This document shows positions 39,041-52,230 of a DNA stretch of 64,000 bases, in pieces. The translations under genes were made by a program, and so were the position numbers. This stretch comes from Bugulina stolonifera (Eukaryota > Bryozoa > Gymnolaemata > Cheilostomatida > Bugulidae). Positions within the stretch are counted from its first letter, which is position 1. Each line of letters starts with the position of its first letter. The DNA is taken from NCBI GenBank assembly GCA_935421135.1, contig OW285188.1, positions 27,812,433 to 27,876,432 on the forward strand. The letters are read 5' to 3'. The notes beneath the pieces were generated by a model. That model was not told where the DNA came from, ran no database searches, and worked only from the letters and a program-made list of their open reading frames with translations.

Positions 39041-42000
39041 AATATTATATATAATCTACTGGACAACTAATGAGTTGAGCTTATGTTAGGTTTCCTCACT
39101 AGCTAAGGTGATGTGTAATCTACATCTAGTACTTTCCTCATTAAATCCTGTGGCCACTAAATACCAATTTCTAGCTTGCATCTTCATACCATAAAACACA
39201 GAATTCCAAATAAAGCCAAAAGGTATTGAGAAGAGCTGGTATGTAAATGGCTCCAGTGGTGTGACTTTGGACACATTGTTTGTGGGTAGAGTTCAGGGAA
39301 TCCTTCTAAAGCTTGACCACATCTTTAGCTGTGGAGGTCTGGTCCTGCGCTCCCACCCCTAACAGCCACATCTTTAGCTGTGGAGGTGTGGTCCTGCGCT
39401 CCCACCCCTAACAGCCACATCTTTAGCTGTGGAGGTCTGGTTCTGTACTCTCCTAAGGAGGTCTGGTCTCTTCTACAGCTTTTAGACATCATTATGAAAG
39501 TATTGCATCTGCACTGACTGCAGTCTAGAATGTTCCGGAAGTAATTTATTTGGGCTCCCAGAGTTTGGTCTATCAATAATTACAAACACTTCAAGTGAAC
39601 ATTAGACATTGGACAATACATGATTACATAACAGAGGACTTGTAAGCAGGTGGTGAATGCAGCCAGCTTCCCCTGACATGCAGTCAACAATACACAGTAC
39701 AGCACACAAGAGGCAGTAGCACCTTTGTCTACACAAAAGCTTGAGTTTACCGCCTAAAATTTTCAAATAAGAATTTCATGTGTGTACATTAAACTGAAGG
39801 TATTAATAAATAATTGAACATAAGGCCTGGGGCCATACATTTGATAAGGGAACACAAACAAGGGAGTTGTGAAGACCTTTCTACTCTCTTCTACTTGCTT
39901 CTACTTGTTACGGTTGGCTGCAGTCCTGTATCTAAGGAGTTATGTAATATTACGTAATATCAGTGCTTGCTTATTTGGGTAGCCTAGTGGGCCTAAGTCT
40001 GAGCTTGGTAGAGTTAGGGTGCCTGTGTAGGTCCCCAACAAGCTAGCAAACTGAGCTATTCCCAGCCCTGCTAACTGAGTCATGAAACCAGTAGCTTCTG
40101 CTGTAGCTCATAACAGAATATATCGATTTGAAAACTTGTACTAAGATCCAATACTGGTGCCCTCACTGTGTAACACCATGGGTGCCCACCATACTGACAG
40201 GTACTAAGGCTACATGAGGATTAATGGAACATATGGTTCATCACTGATTAGTCAAGATTGCCATTCTTGTAGTAAACATAAATAGACTAGTGTGACTGAA
40301 GCTGCTCGACCTCTCATTTACTTTACAGTGATTCACCTCACCTGAATCACTGACATCTAAAGGTTATTTATACTCAGCAGTCCCTGTAGTCAATATACCA
40401 ATATTAAATAGAGTCATAAAAATATAATATAATATAATAATAACATAGTCAGTGCCTAGAAATTGTACTCCATGGCTGCATGACTCATATCTTATCTGTA
40501 CTGAGTGCTAGACATGAGCAGCAGCCGCAGTACACCAACCAGTTACAATGTATACAGTGTATGTATTAGTATATCCTCAGCCCTCTTGTACTCCTGCTAC
40601 CAATTCCTATGCTATAGCAGCAATTCAACTGTGATCCCACTTGAAAAATTATGGAAATTACTTTAGCAAATGTATAAATTTTTTGAGACAAATAATACCA
40701 TTAAAAGTGCATTGCAATAAACAATCAAACAAGAACAAAGTGGTTGGTATTAGCAGAGGCAGCTGTGAGTAGGGGTTGGGTATATTATTGTAGTATTTAA
40801 CATGCATAGATTATTATATAACCGATTGCCTGCTGCTATACATTATATGAATACTGTCTATTGTCCAACTCATGAATCATCATGCACTAATGTTTATATG
40901 TCTATTATAGGACTAGATGTATGTCATGTACCTTACATTCATTCCCTTTGTTTCCCAGCCAGTAATATAATTACAATACTTACTTCTACTTGTACTTCCA
41001 AGGCCTATATAGTTTACAAATGTGCAGACAGCATGGTGGGAGAACAGCTTTTCAACCAAACCAAAGAATGGAACCATAACGCAGGTTTATCCTCTCTTGG
41101 TGACACTATGTACTTACACTTGGAGTATTGTAGTGTACATGTAGCATTATCCATCACATACACTGCAACCTGTGGTAGACCAGTGTGCTCATCACATCTC
41201 ACAATCATAAACCAAAGACTCTACATCTACTGTATATAAATGATCTTTAGCATTCAGATCAGAACCCCAAATTAATACCAAGTAGAGTAGTAGACAGTCT
41301 GACTAGTAAACAGTAAGCATTCTTTTACATTTACATAGTTACTCTATGTAGGAATCTCTAGCACATGAGCTTATAGCAGCTTGTTCCATATACAAACTGT
41401 ATGCATTATAATGTGTATTTGTGTTACATAGCTCATTGGTGGCACCCCCATATAGCTATAGCACAATGTAGCATACAGCTCTGCTCCCCTCCCTACTGCA
41501 AGTCATGTAAATTTAAAATACTGTAAAAGAGAAAACCACGAGGTTGTCACAGAGAACAACTCCAAAGGGGCCAATTTGTAGTGACAAGTTCAAGCACCTG
41601 GTCAGCTGGTTAAGTGAGGTGTTCCCCTAAGCAGGGGGTGGTGGAAGGGAGAGCAATCTCCTAGGACTAGATGGTAGTGGTGGAAGGGGTGAGCTTGACC
41701 ATATCCTAGAGGAAGTGGTAAGGGAAGTATGTCCCACGGTAGTAAATGGGGGGGAGGAATAATAGGTATCCTAGGTAGCAGATGGGGTGGTATAACTGTT
41801 ATAGTATTACCCTAGGTAGCAGATGGGGGTAGTTTAGCTGCAGCAGAGTATTTGGCTAGCATTAAATGAAGTCTGTAGAGTGTTCAACCACAGAGTGATT
41901 CATTAACTTAACCTATTTACCCCTCCCCACCTTTGTGTGAACAGTTGACTGGGTTTAGATTAAATTTTCTACTTTATATTCAAAACAAAGGTCTCCTCAT

Positions 42001-42200
42001 CAATTCCATTAGGTGCACAAATAATTATATTCAAGTGTGATTTGTGTGTTTCTTCCCTTTATATCAGCTAATTGTTTCTGTGTGTATCTAATGAATAGAG
42101 GAGTAGATGTATGTACAACTAGTGGTGGTGAGACAGAGCTACAGTAGCTACTACAGTGTAGCATCTACCCCACTGATAGCACACAGTTATGACTACAGTG
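39041..42200. other. Intergenic sequence with a small duplication
   Basis: 39316-39440 has about 2.5 copies of a 51-bp unit with CACATCTTTAGCTGTGGAGG. A 145-codon open frame (40802-41239, +) and an opposite 64-codon frame are present. Neither shows a known motif or splice partner, so I do not call a gene. Confidence 0.45.
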
Positions 42201-42214
42201 TGTACATCCACACA

Positions 42215-42440
42215 ACTACAGTACATGTACATACTACAGTACATGTACACACTACAGTACATGTACATACTACAGTACATGTACACACTACAGTACATGT
42301 ACACAACTACAGTACAACATGTACACGCTACAGTACATGTACACATTACAGTACAACATGTACACACTACAGTACAACATGTACATACTACAGTACATGT
42401 ACACACTACAGTATACGTACATACTACAGTACAGTACACA
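42215..42440. repeat. 16-20-bp CTACAGTACATGTACACA array
   Basis: About 12 copies with small length changes, including CTACAGTACAACATGTACAC variants. Confidence 0.94.
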
Positions 42441-45208
42441 AGAGCTGTGTGAAATTTTGAATGTTGGTTGTTCTTGTTACATAATATAAAGCTTAGAAAG
42501 TTTGTAAAGCTTTGAATGAATATAATTGGGACCAAATTGATAACATCTTATAAACACTTCATTCAACCAGGTGGTATTACATAATAAATAAAATGCAGTA
42601 GTAAACAACAACAAGAATCTTGCATTGTATTGGCAGTTGGTACACAAGCCATCTGCCTAAATACAGCCCATATTAGTAGTGAGTTTGCAGATTAGGGGCT
42701 TGTTTTCCTTTACACTGAGTAGCATTATAATATTGTGTTTGTATATCAACAACACTGCTGCCATCTGGTGCTGCCTAGCACCTACACAGGCTATAGCCCC
42801 AGTTCCACTGTCTATTGCAATAATGGACTTTACTTTGTAAAGCCACAAGAAATAATAATTCTGAATTATAACCAACTATGGTAAAGATTATAATAGAGTG
42901 GCTAGGAATTACTGGCTGGGGAGAGGCCTACATTCTCTGTAACTGGCTATTACCTGTCTGTATATACTATTAGTATTCTACACCTGTACCTATTACCTCT
43001 ACACTAGGGCACATTGGTTGCAGAGTAAACAAGCACACACCATATTAACTTTGGAAGCTGAGGCATTACCACCTATCCCTTTTGCAATCTTGATCTACGC
43101 TATAAAACTTTGTGTTATGGGGGGGGGGGGTATACATGCCAAACCAAATAGATGTGCTACAAGCATACAGTTGGATTTGAATAGGGCTAGATAATGGCTG
43201 TCCCTAGTACTAGAACTGATGGAAATGAATACGGCCAACTGAAAGCCCAGCAACTAACCTGTGTATAAACAGGGAAACCGCAAACCTATCAACACAATAA
43301 ATGAGGTTTGGGCTTGGCGATATCGTTGGGATTTGCTATTCACAGTTGCTCTTTTGTCAATGATAGATAGGCTTTGGCTAACAACGCTGAACAGTCAAAA
43401 CAGCTTCTGCTCTCAAGCTGGGGGGAAATTTGATACTTTGCCTGTCTGATTAGCATTGCAAGTAGTAAACAAGTCAGCAGATGATGCTCATTGGTCTAGA
43501 ATAGGCCTTTGTCAGCAGTGGAACACAATGATCCATTATAATTGCAGTTCTCAGTCAATCAGTAGCAAACAAAGAAAATACTACAATAATAATAATATAC
43601 TTGTAGATCATGTGACATTGTCAAGGCTAAACCACCTCAATCCATGAACTTTGTTTGCTCACAGCGCTGAGTTTGAAATCAATGTATTCTTTGTGAATTT
43701 TAGATGAGATTCCCGCTCAAATTAGTCTTTCTTTGTATCAGATTATTGTGGGTACACATGGAAGAGGTTTAGTGACGCCACCTAGCCTCCTCAATTATAT
43801 GGGTGTGAATGAGTGTAGATAAAGGAATATTGGGCACTGATAATATTAACTTGTTGACTGCAAATTTTATACCCTACAGTCCTACACTATTTAGGAGTGT
43901 ACCAGCAGGTCCACACCTTGTATACCAGTTGGTATAGATGCAAGTGATGAGTCACTGGCTGAAGATCGACTACAACTACTACTACAACAACTACTACTCT
44001 AAGGCATGAAAAGGTTTCTCTTTTAAAATACAGAGACAACATTATATTTTTCATACTTATACACAAAATAAAATTGAAAATATACATGATGAAAACCAGT
44101 TATGTAAGAGAATAAAATAAATATGACATATATTATAATAATTTGAACATTGCATAAGATGGAGAAATTGATCTTTCAATCTGCTAAATAATTCTCTCTT
44201 TCATGTGTAGGAATAAAGTATTTAAATAATTCAAGAAAAATATAAAAACAATAAAAATTCTCTGGTATATGTCTATAATTTTCATAAAATAGCATTAATG
44301 TTATATAGATATAATATCTTATAATACAGCATAAATGGGGTAGAGGGTGGAGCTATCGTTATTGGTTATAGGTAAAGCTACATGTAGTATTGGTTTGACA
44401 CAGAGCACTACACTATGTACTACAACAACAAATGATAAATATATTATTACTACACTGGGGACACAATAAATCTACACTACAAATCTCACTCTAAATAATA
44501 ATTTATATATTCTATGTTACAATAAACTCTATATATATATGAAATCTACAATATCAAACCCATTTTGAAAACACACAGTAGAAAATAATATTGAACACTA
44601 TGGGTAATGTAAAACAATGGTAAAATACTCGTACAATACGTATACATATAATATATAACATTCACTCATTTATCTAAAATCTGATTCCAAGTCAACTAAA
44701 TACTATACTCAGTTCACTCCAGCGTACTATCAATGTACCAAAAACTAAAATATTGCTGATAATTAGGATGCCAATATTATAATATATGCTCTATTCAACA
44801 TTAAAATATGGAGCTAGGTAGAATATTATTAATTCATTTGTTCATTATATAAAATTAGAAATCTTTAAAAATACTTTTAAGTGATTTTGGTAAATCTGAG
44901 GAGTTGAGCTAAGATAAATGTTATTGGTCACTAGGCCAGCACAAAGATGGCAGATAAAATCAGACAAAGTTAAAAAATATATCAGCTCTCTTGGTAATAC
45001 TATAAAACACCAGCCTCAATTAAACACACGGAAGCACTGATAGCATGTAATGCTGGTGTGTTATGGGTATATGGTAGGCAGACATACCGGTCACAAAAGT
45101 ACATTGGCTGGAAAGGGAAACTGTGATTGGCTGCAGGGAAGCAACTGGAGTAATATCGACAGGGTGAGCAAATGTTACATGGTGTAGACTCGGTGGTGCT
45201 CCATTGCA
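42441..45208. other. Intergenic region and probable mex-3 3' UTR
   Basis: The part next to 45208 lies downstream of the mex-3 stop on the minus strand and is AT-rich with ATTTA words. I found no clear minus-strand AATAAA. A run of 12 G lies at about 43119-43130. No other gene is supported. Confidence 0.4.
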
Positions 45209-48200
45209 TTACGGTTTGACCCTCATGAGTGCTCCCTCAGGTGCCTTATGGCAGAGTGGACAGAGTCGTCTACCCGGTTCACGCTGGCAGATCTCCTCAG
45301 CGCATCGCATGCAGAAGTTGTTGTGACCACAGGGTACAAGAGCAGCGTTCACCTCCCCACCACAGCTGTAGCAAGGACCGGGTTTGATGTTGGTGACGAC
45401 TGTACCAACCGGAGGTTGATGGGAGGTTGGTGAGTCGTTGTGTCGGCCATTGGCAGGAGAAATACTGTCTTGGCTACTACTGACCGATGATGAGCTGAAG
45501 GCAGCATCTATCTTCTGAAAAGCAGCTGCAAGAGGGTCACTGTTGGTGCGCCTAGTTCTGGGGTGGGGCCCGTCCTCGCCAGCAGGAAGGTACCTGCTAC
45601 TGACGCTGTTGGATCTCTGGACAGAAAAGGAGGACGAGTCACTCCAAAGCGTATTGGGGTCGTATATACTGACAGCGGAGCTTCCATGCGTTCCGATTCC
45701 AGAATCTGCTTCATGCTCCGAGGGGGCCATTCCTTTCAGTCCTTCTCCATTGTGCTGGAAGTGGTTGAAGATGTTAAAGTCGGAGGTGTTGGGAACTGTA
45801 ACAGGACCTGGGCCAATGTGCTTGTGGAGGGGAGCAGAGGCAGGGCCAGGCATATGTTGGTAGATGTGAGATGAGCCATTCATGTTGGAGATGGAGGAGA
45901 GTGGGGGCAGGTTGTCATGACCATTGACTATGTTCATGGAGCTGCTGTAGTCGTTGTAACCGCCGACATTGACAATTGTGCTCTGCTTGCAATCGCTGCT
46001 CTCATCACTGTAGTTAGGGTCTAAGTAGCACGGCTGGAACTCGTCAATCTGCAGATCGCTATTGTTGTCAGTTCCTGTACGAGAGGCGATGTGCTTCTCT
46101 ATCTCCTCTTTGGCATTCTCTACATTCTCAGGGAGGCCAGTCACTTCAAACACAGGCTCCTTGTCTCTGCCAGGAGTGACTATGTAGGTGGATGTTGTTT
46201 GCTGAATTCTCTTAATTGTGGCACCTTTAGGACCAACGACTAGACCGACCACCTTGTATGGGACTCTAACAAGGGAGGTGATGTGACCAACTTGTGTGCT
46301 GGTGGTAGGACTGCTGCTGCCGCTGCTGCTAGAAATATGCACTCCTCCACCTCCATTCCTTTTAGCTCGAAGATTGCTGAAATGTTCAGCCGCTGAGAGA
46401 ATCTGGCGCCTAGCTTCTGTAACATCTTCTTTACGACCAGTAACGACAAAGACTGGATCTGAGCCACGCACTGGTGTCTTGATGTATGTGTTAGTTGAAG
46501 TCCTCAAGCTTTTGATCTTGCAACCTATTAACACAGCAGGGAGTGAATATATTGTAACATCTTTATGTCCCTATGTATATCAGTTTGTGGTAAATAGTGT
46601 CTAGGAAAAATACTGCACTAACCACAACTTTGACAGCTAGATAATTATAAGCCTATCAACATACATGGAATGGGATGACATATCTATGGGTGTTGCAAAG
46701 TTACCAAAATAAGACATTGGTAGAGTAAAGAGCAGACTGCTGGTTCTACTGCTAGGTAGGAGCAACCAGGGCATTAACTAATATATCACAGTCATGCCCT
46801 TAGACAAAGAACAATGCAGTGAGTTTCCGGCCTCTATTCACGGGTAACCACATGGAGAGACCACAATCATGAGTACTGAGTACTAGTAAGCTCTACCTAG
46901 TTACTACTACTACTTTCAGAGTTCAGAGAGCTACTTATCAAGGTCAGGCTATTACTCAGTAGAGAGTAAAGACTGAAAAAATATGATAGTCAGCTACCTT
47001 TGGATTGAAGGATGAATTTACCACCATTTTTCTGGATATATTAAAATTATCAAACAATGGTCTACTAGTTGCTGTTGGGATAACAAATAATCAATATAAT
47101 CAGGTGATATGGAAATTAATTACATGTAAATATTAATTATAAATCTGAGACAAAAATCCCTGTTTTGCAACATCCTGCCCAAAAACACTGTTATACAAAT
47201 CAAAATTAATTCTGAAGTTAACAGACTTGGATAAAAATGAAAAAATCCTTTATCAATTTGAAACTACAAGTAGCCTCTAGTACAGTAATGAGTCAATACT
47301 ACACCCAAATATAGTGGTTGTATAACCTATTTTTCTATTAAACTATCCATGCCATGGATGAAGGTAAATGCAATTTATAAGGTAATTAGATATGAACCTT
47401 TCAAATTTGTCACTAAAAATAAAAAACACAACCTGCAAACACGTTTTTGGAGCAGTTGTTTTAAAAAAAATATACACTGTGACATCACAGTGTATTTTGC
47501 AGGTGATGGCAATTAGAAACCTCCTTTCACATGTCCAATAACAACGCTCGTAGCCGAAGCAAAATTGTGCACAGTGATTGGATAATAAAACCTATTGTTT
47601 ATTTTATCGTAAAACAGTAATTATTAATTGTTATATTCTATTTCATGCACAGGTTTACACTAATTATTGGACATGTGAAAGGAGGTTTCTAATTGTCAAC
47701 TCCTGCAGAATAATCCACTTCTGATTGGACAGTGGATATTTTTAAAAACTGCTCAAAAAAACGTGTTTGCAGGTTGTATTTTTTATTTTTAGTGACAAAT
47801 TTGAAATGTTCATATCAAATTACCTTATATATTGTATTTAGCTTTCTTCGTGACATCAATAGTTTAAATTATAATAATAATTATTTTGGTTTTATTACCC
47901 TATTTAACCTCAGTGATTGAAGGAAAGGGATATGACGACATGTAGAAATCCTCAGCTCAAAAAGTTATTTAAAATTTACAATCTATAAATATATATTTTT
48001 GCAATTCCCCAACTTTTCTTTGATAATTCTATAGTTATAGTAATAGTAATATATATTGCACATAGTGCAATCTGTTAGTGTTACCAACATGTACTATAAC
48101 TATGTCTGTAGTAGTAGTGTTGCTTGTGTATACTCATACCTGTATATGTGTATTACTTTTCTTACCATTTATATTTAAACCATCACATTTGTATTTTCGA

Positions 48201-48773
48201 TTAAGAAAAACAACATGAACATCAAAAGTTAGTGATCAGGTTCAGTTTAAAATTCAACAACCGATGTTTTTTACTTTATATCATTTTGGATAAACATTTT
48301 TTTAAGATAACCTTTACTAGTGTTATCTATAGCTATTACTTACCTTGTCTTCCAACAATTTCAGCCACGTGCTCGGAGCTTGGTACAGGAACGGTCAGTG
48401 TTGTGTTGGGGTTCTTCCTGGGCACAGATATTGAATGACTAAGAGCATGCCCATTGGAAAATGGGTCAACTGGATCATCGCATGGAGGGCGTATGTCGGT
48501 CATTTGATGACCGTTGTAGAGATTTTCGTCTGAGACAAAGTGTCCATTTCGGTGCATGTCGTGAAGAAAGGTGTCTTGGTGACCTGGTTGTGATGGTTGA
48601 AAATGACCGCTATTCTGATTCATTCTGTTCATGCTAAAACCACTGTGACTGTGATTGTCCAAACCATTCATCAAAGATAAACTTGATATGTCCTGGACCA
48701 TCTGATAAGTCCTTTGCTCTTCAAAAGGAGATCCACCATTCATATTCCTTGGCAGTAATGCACTAGCTGACAT
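45209..48773 (-). CDS. mex3: MEX-3 family RNA-binding protein (KH-KH-RING), complete, 581 residues
   Basis: MEX-3 proteins bind mRNA 3' UTRs and can act as ubiquitin ligases through a RING finger; in animals they control translation and cell fate. Exon 1 is 48773-48344 and exon 2 is 46524-45209. The donor is CAAG/GTAAGT, the acceptor is TTAATAG/GTTGC, and the join restores GRQGCKIK. KH1 is about residues 126-195 with GXXG = GRQG. KH2 is about 226-290 with GPKG, in [20 protein letters not shown] Ser/Gly/Asn-rich linker follows. A C3HC4 RING at about 528-571 reads [14 protein letters not shown] and CPLC. The protein ends GALMRVKP, as is typical of the family with its RING at the extreme C terminus. 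The 1.8-kb intron interrupts the first KH domain at its GXXG loop and carries a fold-back element. The first ATG in frame was taken as the start. Confidence 0.93.
47364..47838. mobile_element. Fold-back (MITE-like) element of about 475 bp in the mex-3 intron
   Basis: Arms of about 175 bp are inverted copies: 47366-47543 against 47838-47664. Examples are ACCTGCAAACACGTTTTT with its complement near 47758, and AGAAACCTCCTTTCACATGT with its complement near 47673. The loop is about 120 bp. The arms differ by scattered substitutions and a few indels. The exact ends and target duplication are uncertain. Confidence 0.85.
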
Positions 48774-49013
48774 TACTGCTGTCAGAAAATTCCTTGATGA
48801 AAAGAAGTGTTTCGTGCGCTAGGAAATACCTATAACATGCGTAGTCTTGAGACAACTGGACGTGCCTAAAAGCACTCCCAAGCTTTTATCAACCACGTTT
48901 TCCTGAATGAAGCGACCTGACCTACAAATGCCAAGATCAAGGTTGTAGCCTCGTGTTGGCATTCGCGGGCTAGACAAAATAATAAAATATTATTGGAGAG
49001 GTTTTCCGATGAT

Positions 49014-49022
49014 GGGCGTGGC
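49014..49022. promoter_or_regulatory. Possible GC/KLF box upstream of mex-3
   Basis: GGGCGTGGC lies 241 bp before the mex-3 start codon in an otherwise AT-rich region. This is a short match only. Confidence 0.2.
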
Positions 49023-50292
49023 TTGCTATCCTAATTTATTGCTCTTTGTTCTTTGAGCAGAGAGAAGTTGCCCCTCCGCTATTGAATTTATAGTACAAGG
49101 GCCGACAAGTCGTATTTACATGTATCATTACAATACAACATGATTGTACAATTCACTACATACATGCACATGTAATATACATGTACATGTACATGTACTG
49201 TACATACAATTCCCTTTACATAAAATAATGTGCACACATAACACCTACATGTATTAATATAGCAAGACTATACTAGTAATAGTCTTGTATATTGGCAATT
49301 TTCCATTGTTCATAGGTACATCATTATCTGCTAAGGTATACATAATATTTAATTTTCCAATAATTATAATATAATAGTAATATATCAGTACTATATTAGG
49401 TACAATGATACTAATAGAACATGCATATTCCTGAGTCTCAGTGATAACATTATTGTGGAGACTGCATCCTGTGGCATGGTAGTACGGCATGTACGATGCG
49501 AGGTTATCTCTGTATATTCTATATGCACCACTTAGACTTTAGTAGGTTACAACTCATGTCCGGTGTGTGCACCATTTTTAGCTAGTACATGTATCTGCCA
49601 ATGTGTATATTATATAGTGTACAGCGTGTGTGCAGTGTGGTGTAGCTCTAAACATACATGTAGGAGTATTACATGTAAATGTGTACTGAAATAATACTTA
49701 CAGATGTGGGAAGAAAGTACTTGAAAAAATCTTCCCTGGGCAGCACATAGCGCATCACTTGTTACATTGTGGAAAGTGAAAATGTGTTGAGAGCACAACT
49801 CTGCAAAATATAACTTTGCTGCTGCATTCAGTTCTACATAAAACTACATTGGCTGAACAGGGCAATTAGTTAGTGACAGGGGTCCTAGAGGTTTCATTTG
49901 CTTGTAATTAAAAGCTACCAGATAGTTATAATATTCAAATGCATCACAATGTGCATATAGCCATGTGTTCAAGTATTATAATGATATAAATACATATTGT
50001 ACAAAATATATTTCCATAGGAAATGTGTTATATGATGCATGATAGCATTTTTGCCAAGTTAACTATTTGTTGAATGTTGTTCCATATGTCTCATGCCTGT
50101 TGGTCTGCACCATACTATAATTTTGTTATAATAGATTGTCTGCTTTGGATGTACAGATAGGCAATACTACATTGTAAATTTACTCCAATCTTGCCTTTGC
50201 AGCTCTATACTTTTCAAGCTATAATGTATATAACCTAAGGCCTAAGCTAACAAGTTATGAGTTACAACCAATTGCTTCATTACAAAACTGTG

Positions 50293-50342
50293 CAAAGTAA
50301 ATTAAAAGTTCCTTACTTGTAAGGAACTTTTAATTTACTTTG
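50293..50342. repeat. Perfect 23-bp hairpin with a 4-base loop
   Basis: CAAAGTAAATTAAAAGTTCC plus TTA, then the loop CTTG, then the exact complement. Beyond the perfect stem the flanks still pair imperfectly (CAAAACTGTG against AACAGTTTG). It may be a tiny fold-back element. Confidence 0.9.
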
Positions 50343-52021
50343 AACAGTTTGAGAGCTACGTGTAGTTGTTTTGTAACATTACAAAATGGGAGTTGTATAT
50401 ACTTGTGTGACATCGTGTGTTTGCAATAGTGTTTTGTGGAGCAGAGACCCGTATCCGTTTTTCAGTTTTATGTAATACCGTAAAAGTTCACATTTATTTA
50501 TTTTCCTTGAAGCTATGGGAAATTTCATCTCAGCGGTCGGTTGAGTAGCAATAAGTCTACCGGTACCAGCACAAGTACAATGTGCAGTACTGTTTTATGG
50601 GTATTCTATAGGACAAGGGCTGGCCTATATAATTTTCGTAAATATAAATGTAATGTCTGAACTAGCCATACTTCTTATGTGGCGTTTTATTATTTTTATT
50701 TTGATATTTATAATTTTAATATAATGATAATCATAATGATTATCCGCATAATGCTCGCCTCCCTTTTTTTGTTTCTGTTTCTCTTATTTATTTATTTATT
50801 TATTCTCTCCTATACGTTGTGCATAATATATATTTATATCTGTGGCCAGCAAGTTGCTCTTACAAATGTTATCTGTAAACTTTTTAGAAAACCCCAATAA
50901 ATGTAAATGTATAAATATAAATTTTAAATACATGTATATAATAAATAGTATATAAAATAATAATACAATTTTTAGTTTTATTTATTAAATTATTTATAAA
51001 TTAAAATATTAATATTATTAATTCAAGTTATTAATAATATTTATGGGCGTTCAAACCAAATTTTGAAAACTCAAACTAGAACTACCAAACTTAAAATATA
51101 GATTTTATATTGATTTGAAAGAGGCTAAAGTCAAAAGTGGAAAGTTCAACACTCACACTGGTTTGATTCTTGCTGCAGGTTGATGTTCAGTAGCAAGAAG
51201 GTTATAGGCAAAATAAACCTAGTAAAATAAAATTGAGCCAAGAGTGGTAGGCCTATTCTATCGAAATTTGTTCCCAATTTTATAATTTGGGCCATTCCAT
51301 GGAGACTGATCAAATTTGTGTGCTGACCCAATTTGGATTCTTTTAATAGAAATTTACAGATTGAGATTAAAAGAGAACCCTCCCTTAAATTCTGTGAGAA
51401 ACTAGCAATGTTTTTCTATGCGAATCCTGTAGTTCTGGCAACAGCTCGTTTCACCCAGATTCGCTGAAAATCTACTATGTAGAAGTTATTGGATCTAATG
51501 AAAAGAAGGCTAGTGTTGTATACCATAACTTAGTATTCCACATAGCCTATATGCTCAATGCAAGAGTAAATGAAATTTCAAGAATAAAAAACCACTCTTC
51601 TCAATTACCTAGGCCTATATGGTGACAGCGGCTCAAATTCAGCATGGCGGTCATCCAAGTTAGCATTTTGCAGCATTATTTAAGGCTAAATGTACTCGAC
51701 GTAGTGGTGAAAAATCACTTGTTAAAAATATTGCCATATATACAATTCACACCACCCTGTAGATTCCTTTGTATCTTTGGGTTTAAAAAGCTGAATTCTC
51801 AAACTTTAAACCCAGTATATTTTACTACTGTGTGCTGACGACATTATCATAGACTATACAAATTGACTGTGGTCATTGTAATATGTTGAAAAAGATATAT
51901 TACGCAAACTGCTTTGTAAAATAGCAATTTTTCTAACAGCATGGACATATTATCTTGATGACCTTCACACGACTTCTTAAGAACCTTTGCAAGCTGCATT
52001 GCTAAAGCCTTGACTGCAATC

Positions 52022-52029
52022 TATAAATA
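52022..52029 (+). promoter_or_regulatory. Possible TATA element for COX10
   Basis: TATAAATA, about 200 bp before the COX10 ATG. Such words are common by chance in AT-rich DNA. Confidence 0.2.
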
Positions 52030-52230
52030 CTCTTTGTCTAACAGTTGAATTCCCTACAGCTACAAATATTTATCTTGTACTCGGTAAGACTAGTGATTAC
52101 GGGTAATGATAAGTAGCTATGTTGTTGTTTACTTATAACACCTACGGCACAAATCTGACTGTGTATTGTTTCCTTATAGACTTGTTGAATAATCTGGTAT
52201 GCTGCCACATGAGTAACTGACTGTGAGCCG

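Larger units (their letters stand above)
48774..52230. other. Divergent intergenic region between mex-3 and COX10
   Basis: About 3.5 kb that must hold the promoters of mex-3 (-) and COX10 (+). It contains a perfect hairpin at 50293-50342 and AT-rich tracts (50680-51050). No third gene can be supported. Confidence 0.5.

Noticed and set aside
39086..39274. 62-codon minus-strand frame that looks somewhat protein-like
   Set aside because: Short, isolated, without splice partners or any family resemblance.
40802..41239. Possible 145-residue gene, with an opposite 64-codon frame
   Set aside because: No recognisable domain, no splice partner, and a Cys/Tyr/Thr-rich composition like random AT-rich DNA.
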